A stretch of DNA of 58,581 nucleotides from the NCBI GenBank assembly GCA_032718475.1, contig JAUCBJ010008588.1, forward strand, positions 1 to 58,581, read 5' to 3'. Both the position numbers and the translations under genes were made by a program. A model generated the notes under the pieces. That model searched no databases. It was given only the letters and a program-made list of their open reading frames with translations, and was not told the DNA's origin. This document shows, piece after piece, positions 1 through 10,000 of this stretch (within the stretch, counting starts at the first letter, position 1; every line of letters starts with the position of its first letter). The DNA is from Nemertoderma westbladi (lineage: Eukaryota > Xenacoelomorpha > Nemertodermatida > Nemertodermatidae).

Positions 1-2889
1 GGAGTGACAGGTTCGCCGTTGGTGTCCTCGTCTGAGGCAATTATAACACAACCGCTTATCCCACATGACTTCCCGTCTCTCTTTTAATGATTTCTTTAAG
101 AATTCATCGCACATATTCAAGCAGTGGGGCCCGTCGCACAGCACACATTTGGGTTTGATGTTACTTACTTTAACCTGTGCTGTGTGGTGCACACTTATTC
201 TTTCTTCGGGCTTTCTCACCTGAATTCTCTTGGGAGACGTAGGAGGAGTTTTTCTTACCTGTTCTCTCCTGTCATTGGTTCGAGACTTGAATTTACTTAC
301 CTGGTCTTTAGGCGTTTTATTGACATAATTAGATCTTTTAGTGTCTTTCCCGCTATCCTCTCCTTGAGAAGTCTGGCTTTCGCCGTCGTCTGTATAACAC
401 ACTGGTGTTACCCTTCTCCTAGAAACGGGTTTCTCACTTACCTTGTTTTCCAGTGTCTTCTCTCTGGACTGCCTTAGGAGCTGTAATTTCACTTCTCCAT
501 CTAGGAATGACATGAGATCAGCCATGGTAGGGTCTCGTCGTTGTTGTTCCATCATATATAACACTTTCTTATCCCAGCGTGTACCTACTCCACCCTTCGG
601 TAAAGTAGAAGCCACTGCTCTAATAACCATAGCACTCTGATACTCATGAGACTTACCTAGCCAATCTAATTGTCTGCAGATCTCCTGAATTTCATCGGAA
701 AACTCTATAATCCCGCTGCTAATAAACTTTCGGGGCGCTACCAACTTTGCATACAAATACCCAGCTATGTTATTCCTATTACCATACCTGATGTTTAGTG
801 TATCCCAAACTTGTCTTAATCCGTCTGGATGTCCAATAAACCTTAACGCCATTAACTTGGGAGATCCTTCCAAGCACTCGATGAGGAATCTAAGTTTCTC
901 TCCATTAGATAGTACAGAGTTCTGTATGTTATCTTTGTAATATTCATTAAAAGGTAACCATCCCATCTCATCTCCACTGAACTTGACGATCTCTCCCACC
1001 TTCACCGCTTGCCGGGCTTCGGTTCTAGCCATTTGACGCGTAAAACTTTCTTGGGCCATCGTGTTATTGAATAGAGAATTATCGGTATATAAGTTTCTCG
1101 GATTATTATCAAGTCTAGATGAGATATCATTATCAACAGGTTTATAATTACCCTTAATAGGGTTTACTATAGGAGTTTCTATTTCGCTAACAGTATAGAT
1201 GCGTGTAGGCTCCACACCTTGCGCATGGGATACTTCAGACCTAACGGGTTGACACATTGTTACAGGGGGTGGTGGTATACCCTTTTGTGTGTTCACTAAT
1301 TTATCGCGTTCTAGCGCGATACTTTGCTGCACTTCTTGCAACTCTAGTCTACTTTCCCTTACTGTGCCCTTGAATTGCTGAACAGTCTCCTGCATCTGCC
1401 CGAGCAGGAGATCCATCCCGCGCCGTCTCTCGTCCACCCATTCGACCGCAGAAGCGGGAGTCGCCAACGTTGTAGCGGGCGGACGAGGGACAACGGGCGA
1501 CAAATCAGGAATATTTCGCTCGGGGTCCAGGACCTGAACTGTCTCTTGGGCAGTTCTACGGGGCACAGGTAGCTTAGTGCTATGCAGAGGGAATTTAGAG
1601 GTAGTTTCAGGGAGCACAGGTGTGTCTATCACCGAAGGGGTGATTTCAAGAACAGGCCTAATTATTTCAGGCTCATCTACTATAGTAGGGAGTCTTTCTA
1701 TTTTAATTATTTGGTCTGTGGGCTCTGTACTACCTAAGTTGGTGTTATTTAGTTGCCTTCTAACAGCTGGAGGCAAATCAGGCAATTTCTGACGGTGGAA
1801 TGTTCTTTTACATCTGCTTAGACGAGATCTATTTCCTTTGCCTTCAGTATCGGTGGTATCGCCTTCCTCAGATGATGTATATCCCTGTCTTTTGGGAGTA
1901 GATCGATTCATCATCTGCATGTTACTAGCTGTTAACTGTTTATTTATGCAGTCTTGATTCTCCTGAATGTTTTCCAATTCTAATTGGGTGGTTTCTTCGG
2001 AAGCTCTCCGTTCTGCTTCTGCTACTGCCTCGGCCGCTGTTACAGCCGCCTTTCTTTCTGCTTTGGCCGCTGCCGCTGCCACTTTTCTTTCGGCTTCTGC
2101 CTCTGCCTCTGCCGCCTTTCTTTTGGCTTCTGCCTCTGCCTCTGCCGCTGCCACTGCCGCTTTTCTTTCTGCTTCTGCCGCTGCCACTGCTGCTGCCACT
2201 GCCGCTGTCTTTCTGTCTTCTATACGTTTTTTCTTGACTTGCTCCTCCTGGACTCGTGTGATGCGGAGTTGTTCATCAAATTTAGCCTGGTTCGCAGCTA
2301 ACATTTCCGCATCGATGGCATCCAACACAAGCCTGGTTCCTTCACTATTAGGGCTAAGCCCCTCCAGCCTTCTCCTCAACTCTTCATCTCCTACAAAGCG
2401 TTGATAGTCTGACAGATAGATGTCAATAGCATCCCTCTTATGCGGTTTCTCTGCTGTCACTTCGCTTTCTTCTTGAGAAGAAGTGGCGTCGGTTGATTCT
2501 TCATAGGTTGGCCGCTCATCATAAACCTTATCCGCCATCTTCGCTCCGCGTTCGGGCGTCCGTTCAACAGTATCCGAACTACTGGAGCTATCGGGCCGTT
2601 GAGAAGTAAGTTCTTGGCTCGCGGGTTGTTGAGGTTCCGCTGCTTCTTGGTCCCGCTTGACCTGAGCTCGAGTGCCTATGATAGACCTACGATGTTGGAC
2701 TAGCCTAGGGTCTGATACTACTACTTGAGGGATGATCTTTCGCACAGTAGGAGGGGACTTAGACTTTGGTCTGGGATGTTCCATACTTTGATCTTGGTCA
2801 CAGATCCTTTTAAGACGCTGTCTAAGTCTAATACTCATTCTAACACCCTCTAAGAGACTATCTGACAATGTTTGTTGTGAGTCAGACAT
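1..2889 (-). CDS. BEL/Pao-type retrotransposon gag, 5' part (963 codons, runs off the window)
   Basis: Read on the minus strand from the ATG at 2889, the frame stays open for 963 codons to base 1. It has no stop inside the window, so it is partial. The N-terminal third is charged and polar. Next comes a run of about 65 residues built from Ala, Glu, Lys and Arg (about 2020-2225), expected to form a long helix or coiled coil. The middle is followed by a capsid-like region (about 1010-540) with FSGDEMGWLPFNEYYKDN and LIECLEGSPKLMALRF, the style of DUF1759/BEL gag. Near the left edge are a Cys/His-rich stretch (CVLCDGPHCLNMC) and a zinc knuckle CYNCLRRGHQRRTC of the CX2CX4HX4C type. Family knowledge: gag coats the RNA in the particle, and protease, RT and integrase would follow beyond base 1. 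The lack of stops over 2.9 kb suggests a young or recently active copy. Confidence 0.85.
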   Translation of the reverse strand, partial: MSDSQQTLSDSLLEGVRMSIRLRQRLKRICDQDQSMEHPRPKSKSPPTVRKIIPQVVVSDPRLVQHRRSIIGTRAQVKRDQEAAEPQQPASQELTSQRPDSSSSSDTVERTPERGAKMADKVYDERPTYEESTDATSSQEESEVTAEKPHKRDAIDIYLSDYQRFVGDEELRRRLEGLSPNSEGTRLVLDAIDAEMLAANQAKFDEQLRITRVQEEQVKKKRIEDRKTAAVAAAVAAAEAERKAAVAAAEAEAEAKRKAAEAEAEAERKVAAAAAKAERKAAVTAAEAVAEAERRASEETTQLELENIQENQDCINKQLTASNMQMMNRSTPKRQGYTSSEEGDTTDTEGKGNRSRLSRCKRTFHRQKLPDLPPAVRRQLNNTNLGSTEPTDQIIKIERLPTIVDEPEIIRPVLEITPSVIDTPVLPETTSKFPLHSTKLPVPRRTAQETVQVLDPERNIPDLSPVVPRPPATTLATPASAVEWVDERRRGMDLLLGQMQETVQQFKGTVRESRLELQEVQQSIALERDKLVNTQKGIPPPPVTMCQPVRSEVSHAQGVEPTRIYTVSEIETPIVNPIKGNYKPVDNDISSRLDNNPRNLYTDNSLFNNTMAQESFTRQMARTEARQAVKVGEIVKFSGDEMGWLPFNEYYKDNIQNSVLSNGEKLRFLIECLEGSPKLMALRFIGHPDGLRQVWDTLNIRYGNRNNIAGYLYAKLVAPRKFISSGIIEFSDEIQEICRQLDWLGKSHEYQSAMVIRAVASTLPKGGVGTRWDKKVLYMMEQQRRDPTMADLMSFLDGEVKLQLLRQSREKTLENKVSEKPVSRRRVTPVCYTDDGESQTSQGEDSGKDTKRSNYVNKTPKDQVSKFKSRTNDRREQVRKTPPTSPKRIQVRKPEERISVHHTAQVKVSNIKPKCVLCDGPHCLNMCDEFLKKSLKERREVMWDKRLCYNCLRRGHQRRTCHS
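2018..2225 (-). repeat. imperfect trinucleotide (GCN/GAR) repeat inside gag
   Basis: On the + strand this is a run of gctgcc, gcctct and ctttct triplets. On the coding minus strand it reads as alternating Ala and Glu/Lys/Arg codons (AEAEAEAKRKAAEAEAEA-like). It keeps the frame, so it acts as an expandable helical spacer in the gag protein. Confidence 0.8.
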
Positions 2890-4200
2890 GTTTGGTTGTA
2901 CAGTTGAATGCCTACTGCTATATTACAGTCCAAGCAAGTCTAGTAATTCAGTATTAACTGCTAGCCTAGTAATTAATTACCGATACTGCTACCCAGTGTA
3001 GCGTGATATATATAATATTAGAATACCGGTATGCTTATGGTATATATAAGTATTATTACAGACTAGGTTTTTCACAGAAACCGGTATATAATTTTAGCAC
3101 AAATATATATAAATATATAATAGGCCTATCGTGGATACCGGTATGCAGTTTACACTTATAGTGTATATATATAAGTATAATTACAGACTAGAATTAATTA
3201 CAGAATACCGGTATGATTTCAACCTAAAATTTATAGAAATAAATATAATAAGCCTATTGTAAATACCGGTATGTCAATTATTTTAGAATAATTGAATTTC
3301 TGAATTTTAAGGGTTACTTGGTTACTTTAACTTACTTTATTACCGTTATTTAAGCAGTAGTCCAACTGATATTGAGACCTAATTGTTGTATGGCAGGCCT
3401 ACTATTTATAAATCGTTAGATTTGATTTATAATATATATATACCCGTTTTAATGGGTTTGTCAATGTTTGAAATAAATGTTATTATTTCTGGGGAGTAAT
3501 CACTACACAAAGCGGTGCGCTTTCAGTGAAGTGTTACTTATAGGACACTAAAACAAATAATTCTAATTTACCTAAGTTACTTAATACTACAAATTACGTA
3601 CAATTCGGGTGAGATTACAATCTCTAAATAAACACAAAAATTTACAAAAAACACAAAATACGAATTTTTAGGGTAATTTTACAAGAAGTCTACAAACCAG
3701 CCTAACAAAGGGTTAGAATTCTGGTTATTACAACGGACAGGGTACTGCGGTATTTGAAAATAATACGTAGTAGTAAATACACTGCGTTGTCCAGATAGGA
3801 AAATACCACCGCCTGACGACCTATAGCCGTATCGCTATAGGTACTACGTTATGTATCACGGAGTGTCCCTACCTAGAAGTTAATAGAGCTAATCGAACGT
3901 GCCTATCAACCACTTTACAACACAAATATAATGCCTACACTAATTACTTTCGGAAAGCACTGTACACTAAACCCTAAATTAGGTACGAGTACTTGTACAA
4001 CATATAATCAGTAGTTAAATATACTTGAACAGTTAAAAGAACCACGGCATCTGCTGGAGTGACCGGTGCACAAAATCACCAGTCTTTACCTACGCCAAGC
4101 AGCCCGTGTAGTACCGGGGTTAATTTAACTATAGCGGTATGTATAACAAACACAATTACTGTAGGAACAAACTTGGGGAATGAATGTTGCGGATAATCGC
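2890..4200 (-). other. probable leader/LTR-side region of the BEL/Pao element, not delimited
   Basis: This AT-rich sequence lies upstream of the gag ATG on the minus strand, where the 5' leader and LTR should be. I could not fix LTR ends (TG...CA) or a primer-binding site. About 3020-3270 contains a diverged tandem duplication of roughly 110 bp whose copies carry the palindrome ATACCGGTAT or close variants (about 3024, 3094, 3137, 3205, 3263). No gene is seen. Confidence 0.4.
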
Positions 4201-4206
4201 ATAAAC

Positions 4207-4785
4207 TCTGAATAATAAATATTACGCTACGCGTACAAACCACTCAAACAAAATGCAGACCAAACGCTGACAGACTACTATCAAGCCTAAATAAACTACA
4301 GGACATGCAGACTCCGAAATGATTAGGTAGTATGCGTTCTAACCCAGTAGTACGACTTATTCTTTAGTTGGGGGTTTACCTTACAGCATTCGCTGCCCCT
4401 ACTTCCTAACCGTTCTTTATCGGACAAGTGATCTACACACGCTGCAATCCGTTCAGACCTAACCACAGCCAGACAACTATCCAGCCTACAAATTATCTAA
4501 ATAAATATTATACGCTACCCGTACAGACTTACACAAACAAAGTACAGACTAAACGATGGCAGACTACTCTCAAGCCTAAATAAACTACAGGACATGCAGA
4601 CTCCGAAATGATTAGGTAGCATGCGTTCTAACTCAGTAGTACGACTTATTCTTTAGTTGGGGGTTTACCTTACAGTATTGGCTGCCCCTACTTCCTAACC
4701 GTTCTTTATCGGACAGGTGATCTACACACACTGCAATCCGTTCAGACTTAACAGCAATCAGACAACTATCCAGCCTACAAATTGT
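4207..4785. repeat. two-copy tandem duplication, period about 289 bp
   Basis: The blocks starting near 4207 and 4496 are near-identical. For example, the words around gacatgcagactccgaaatg at 4302 and 4591 are 289 bases apart. They differ by scattered substitutions. This could be an internal repeat of the neighbouring LTR element's leader or LTR. No coding sense is seen. Confidence 0.8.
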
Positions 4786-4963
4786 CTGTACAATCTGATC
4801 AGGCTTACACGCCTTCTGTTCAATACTGGCCTACAAACAAATAAAACTTGACAGAAATAAGTAAAAATCTCAATAAAAAACCAGGGCGGCCGTTCCCTGA
4901 TTAAGTACTAAGACCTACCGGTATATAATTATCAAATTCGAATAATACTAATGTACTTATACT

Positions 4964-5110
4964 GGAAGTACCGGTTAGGACAGTTGGGCCTACGGACCTA
5001 CAGAAGTACCGGTTCTGGCAGTTGGACCTACGGACCTACAGCAGTACCGGTTCTGGCAGTTGGGCCTACTGACCTACAGAAGTACCGGTTCAGGTTTACC
5101 GGTCAACCGG
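4964..5110. repeat. 38-bp minisatellite, about 3.5 copies
   Basis: The word agtaccggtt recurs with ccggtt at 4971, 5009, 5047 and 5085, exactly 38 bases apart, with cagttgg and cctac in between. The small open frame across it is a by-product of the repeat. Confidence 0.85.
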
Positions 5111-6404
5111 TACTTTCAACTTTATTGCTTACTGCAATAAAGAAGCTATATCCGTTATTGTTCGCGCTTTCAGACCTTTGGCAGTTTAACCCGCCAAATT
5201 AGGATGTCTTCTAGATAATAAATCGCTTTAGCCTCTAACAAGTATTTGATTCACTACACTAGTTGAAACCAATCTGTGCGCGATCATTCACCCGTTGGAT
5301 ATACCCGGGAGATTGATTTCGACAGCTTAATCGTATTGCTATGTAAGCCTAATGTATTATTCGACTGACAGTATTATAATCTCTGACAATATTATTCACC
5401 TTCGGGGAATATTAACAGTTCCTTTAGGACGTGGCGCTCTATCTATATAAACAGAGTTATGACTTAAACTACACGCAACGATATGGCTTAGTTACAATTC
5501 ACATATATGGCGCATTCTTTAGGAAATGCTTCGTTATCAGTCTCACTCATTCACAACGCTGCACAATACTGCACACTAATCTGCCGATCTTCATTGATTT
5601 TAGTCACATATAAAAGGAACACAGACCGACTCATGTAGGGTCTATCGAATAACATTAGATTCACTTCAAACCACTTTAACATAAGTCGCAATCGTTATAT
5701 ATAACCTGTCTCTCTTACCTTCGGTATATCAAGAATATTGGGTTTTCGGGGTTATTTCTTGTTATTCCAAATATAATAATTCATCAACCATATTATGAAG
5801 AACCGACAGTAAATAGCAGTATAACAATATAAAAGTATGCAGGTTGTTTGATTAGGTATGGTATGTTATGTTGTGATAAATGCAGATAACGGATATATGT
5901 CCTTATAATTAAGCCTACTAGTGTAGGGCTAAAGCCGTTCTTCCTGGCTTAGAATCACCAACAACACTAAAAACTGATAAGAATAACTATAAGAATACCA
6001 GCTACCCTTATTCTACAAAGATCTCACCCACCACAGAGAATGAGCATACAGATAGGAAATTCAGTTCAGTAGATCTGTGATAGGTCAAAATCAAAACCAA
6101 CTCAAATCCTATTGGCAGATACAGAAAGCAGGGCTATGGGGCAACGTGGCAATATCAGCCGTTAGCCGTCGTCATGGTAGCGACACTGTTTTCAAGAGTA
6201 TCGAGCTTTTTACGTCACGAAATTGCAGATTATGTCCTCTAAAGTACAAATACAGAAGAAATGGCTTTTATGTCCTCCAAAACACCAGTACAGCAAGGAC
6301 ACGGCCTTTTTATGCCTGGTAAACCAACCACAGAGTACTTTACGGGGATAATAACCGGCTAATTACGCAAAAGCTTTTACACCACACTCAGTTATAAGTC
6401 CATT
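5111..6404. other. no gene recognised
   Basis: AT-rich sequence with short open frames lacking recognisable domains or splice context. It is probably intron of RGS22 upstream of the first visible exon. I see no RNA gene. Confidence 0.5.
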
Positions 6405-6530
6405 TTAGTGGCCGAGGTGAGGCAGTTCGTGGTGAGCCGGTACAGAACTTCACCGATCCCGATCGGCCGGACGCCGGGCTCCTTGTCGATAGCGACGAGG
6501 CGGCACGCTCGGAGCACCCGGATTTCCCCC
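6405..6530 (-). pseudogene. fragment of a retroelement reverse transcriptase
   Basis: On the minus strand a short GC-rich island reads RLVAIDKEPGVRPIGIGEVL followed by YRLTTNCLTSAT. The DK-PG-VRPIG-GEV pattern is typical of the region before the palm motifs in a widespread invertebrate retroelement RT family. Only about 40 codons remain. It may belong to the same family as the longer C-terminal fragment at 8592-9695, also on the minus strand, but the two do not overlap. Confidence 0.65.
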
Positions 6531-6625
6531 GGATTATTATTATTATATATATATTATATATTATTATATTAGTAAAATATATATATATTTATATTTATAT
6601 ATTTATTTATATATAAGTATTAATT
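6531..6625. repeat. AT-rich microsatellite
   Basis: A run of att and ta repeats just upstream of the first visible RGS22 exon. It lies between the RT scrap and the acceptor at 6636-6637. Confidence 0.8.
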
Positions 6626-6637
6626 TTGGGTTTTTAG

Positions 6638-7000
6638 TGTTTGAACCAAGAGCAAGGTATACAATGGATTAAAGCGGAGAGATTAACTCATTTCCTAAAC
6701 AGTGATTGTTACGCGGAGTACAGGTTGGCTAAACTATTACAACAATCAGATATCCATCGTAATGGTAGAACGCCATCTGCCGTCAGAATTGATAAAACTC
6801 AACCGCCTCCACAAGTATTGATTAAATCCGCTAAGCGGCGTCCAACATCCGGAGAATATAATAGCTTATTGGTTGACAGGGAGTCGACCAAGGTTGCCAG
6901 AGAGCAGGCCTACAAAGAGATCGCTAAAGGCCCTTATAAGGACGTGTATGTGTCCTTTGGTAACACTGGCTCTACTGCTGCAAAGCAATGGTATGCCCAG
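6638..7000 (+). CDS. RGS22: RGS22 exon 1 of the window
   Basis: Acceptor tttttag at 6631-6637, donor CAG|GTAAGA at 7001, phase 0 to 0, 121 codons. It begins CLNQEQGIQWIKAERLTHFL and continues NSDCYAEYRLAKLL, the conserved N-terminal signature of RGS22. A more variable stretch follows and it ends STAAKQWYAQ. Confidence 0.92.
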
Positions 7001-10000
7001 GTAAGATATCGTCCCATTTCATAACAATGGTTTCCTTTTATTTATCGTAATGAATAAAGTACAATAGCTGCCAATCAGGGAGGTCACTTCGTCTTGTTAT
7101 AAATTTAACTGTAACCTGTGCTATTGTCTCTCGTTTATTGATTTGGCTAGAAAAACGTGATACTGTAACCTGTTACTTTCTATTTGGACTTTCGTCCCTT
7201 TCGGGCCTGCACCTAATCTAAGAAGCCACCTACTTCTCCGACTTTTACGTTGCATGTTATGTAGACGTAGAGGGCCTTGTACTTCACATAACAGACATAA
7301 ATTATTCTACAATTCTACCTGCTTTAGGTCCAGATGGAGGCCGTTGTGACAGAGTCGCCGTCGCAGTACGGAGTTGAGTCGGTAGAGGGCGCTCTACGAC
7401 GTCCCCACAGCGCTAGAGTAGGTCTGACCACCTCACCCAGACTGTCTACCAGACCCGATTCAGGGGTCTATACAGGCTACGATTCGGGTAGGTAAATCGT
7501 AAAAATATACGTTAAATAATAAATGTTAATGTTTAATTACTGCGGTTGTCATGTGATATTGATCATTGGAGATTTATACTTTTGATATTGATAAATATTT
7601 TGTCTCAAATATTACTACTTATTAATATTATTATACACAATCTTCCTTAATACAACAACCATTTTTAGCGTCCCCCCCCCCCAAATTTTTTTCAGCTACG
7701 AAATTTGGTATGATGATAATTTTTCTTACTGCTGGCCCGGTCGGATTTTTCAATTTATAAGTTATTTCGATAAAACAGTCAACAAGCCGTTAAAAATCGT
7801 CTATTTTCGCAATATTTAGCCACCTCCGTCGGCTTTATTTTTCGTCTTTGGAATGTAATCTGGATATCATTGGAATAACCGACTTCATTTGCAGATTCCG
7901 AATCGAAAAACGTTTTAAATTTAACCAATAACTTCCGGAGATATTATCTAAATTCAAAGATATACATTTTAACACGTAAATCGATATAATTCTGACTTTT
8001 TTTTTTACTAAATTCTAGTATATTGATTACGTATAATGAAGAAACAATATGTAGAGTTTTAAACGCTCATCTAAATAATAATTAATATTCTAGAATAAAG
8101 ACAAAAAAACATTAGAATTATAGCAAAATTTACACATTACACCATGTCCTGGAATATAGTGTCGTTATTCAGGTACCTGCCCAACCCCCCCCCCCCCAAA
8201 AAAAAAATTTTTTCTTCAAATCTTAATCAAGACCCACCACAATTTATTTCCCATATTACGTGCTTTTTGCACCAAATATTATATTTCACACTACAGTAAA
8301 TTATACATTTTTGCACTAGTTATTAAGTTCTCGACTACCGCTTCCACGGAAGAGTTCATTGTGTAAAACTATTATATTGTTAAACAGGGGATCAATCTTC
8401 CAGGTGTTCTTCATAAAAACTGAGTTAAAGTCAATATAGTTTTAATTGTTTCTTCTTTACATTTTGTTATAAAATACTCGATAAACCCTAATTGTGGATT
8501 TTCAACATTGTCCTGATCATAACTTCCAGACCCGTTAGCTTTTACGCTAGATTCCTCAGACACTATTTAAATAAAATTTCTCTAAAAGACTCTAAGGAAT
8601 GTGCAGCAAAGGACTCTTTGACGCATGCAGCATTACCGACCTGGATACAAACCCTAAACGTTGACGGAGGTGTTCAATCGATTTTTTGTTGCCAGATACC
8701 TTCTGTATACGGTGCCCTAGCTCACGGAGGAATGCTATAGTAGAGGTACCAAGACCGCCCAGTGATTCGACAGCTACAGGTTGAATTATATAATTACGTG
8801 AGAGTTCGCTATATTTCATTAGTTTCATATCTTCAGCCATGTCTGCTACAGTAGGACCATCTAGGAGTGCTGTTTGGGAGTAAGAGAGAGCCTGGCGGTG
8901 GACGCAGGTAAAGTCCCAAACAAGAGGCTTGTCTCTCACCCATGGGAGCAATGTGGCCCCGTCCGGCCTCTTACCATCACTTCTACACATTCCAACAGGT
9001 TCTAAGGTGCTAGAAATCTCTGCAGACGCAAGTGCCCGATGAATTGCATCATTCCCGAGCCTGTGACGTTGATGGCGGCTCTTAATGTGGTTGCTGCAGG
9101 TGAAAGCATGTAGAGCTGATGAGTCTACGGCAGCGCCACACACGCAAGGGTGTGGGATACAAACTTGTGCGCCCAGCCGAAGAGCAACAGCGATTCCAAA
9201 ATCTTCATTAGATACTTTCAGGCCAAGGGAGGAAGATGGCAAGGTGTTGAGCCAGTCCCCAGATCCTTGGACCTTGCAAGCTCTCAGGCGTGCAGCTGAT
9301 GTTTTGTCTGATACTTCCAGGAGCGAGGCAAACCGTGAAACTGTTATTGGTTCCGACCAGTTTCTCTGTCTCTTTGGATCTTCTGGAGTATTCGCCTCTG
9401 GGATCATGCTTTTCCAACTGTCTATGGCTTCTCCATGGCGTTTGTTCTCACTAGGAGAGTGATAAATCTCTTTAATTAACGATTCATTCTTATGCAATGA
9501 TGAGAGGTATGCAAATGACGCAATATCTGTCACAGAAGGGATTCCGAGGCCACCGTGTCGACAAGGAAGGATTGCATGCTCCAAGGTTTCAGTTTCCAGT
9601 TTAACGTTCGTTATCTCTTCTAGAGACTCCCTTATATTGTTATCGATCTTGCTAAGTAGATGGGGTTCGTTGAAAGTTGGTGATGAACGGAGCATGTATG
9701 TAAGTTTAGTTTTTCAATGCAATCTTAATTAGATTGCATGAAATTTGAAACAGAGTCAGTTTCACCTCCCTCCTCCTTCCTGGGTGAACCAGAATTGTTA
9801 TTTTCGCTTTATTCTTTAGCTACAAATGTTATTTCACAGGTCACAGTGCAATCATTCTTCAACCTTATAGTGATTTGATGGTACCAATAGAAAGCTGCCC
9901 AGCCCATGCAAGGATTCCAAATATGTAAAAATATTTGAATTTGGTTGGGAATTTCGGAAAATGATGAGCAGGTTTCAGAAGCATGCCTTTATAACCAAAA

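Larger units (their letters stand above)
8139..9960. repeat. dispersed repeat copy 1, split by a retroelement
   Basis: The left part 8139-8227 (accatgtcctggaatatagt... then C13, A10 and a T run) and the right part 9721-9960 (gcatgaaatttgaaacagag... tgaatttggttggga) are contiguous in a second copy at 39938-40258. The middle, 8228-9720, is therefore an insertion. Confidence 0.85.

Noticed and set aside
124-2404. Plus-strand frames at 124-477, 443-640, 1375-1572, 1577-1792 and 1967-2404
   Set aside because: Shadows of the open gag frame on the opposite strand, which has zinc-knuckle and capsid-like motifs.
5431-6322. Frames at 5431-5613 and 6077-6322
   Set aside because: Short, no recognisable domain, no matching splice phase with RGS22 and no start context.
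9085-9462. Plus-strand frame of 125 codons
   Set aside because: Antisense shadow of the retroelement RT frame on the minus strand.
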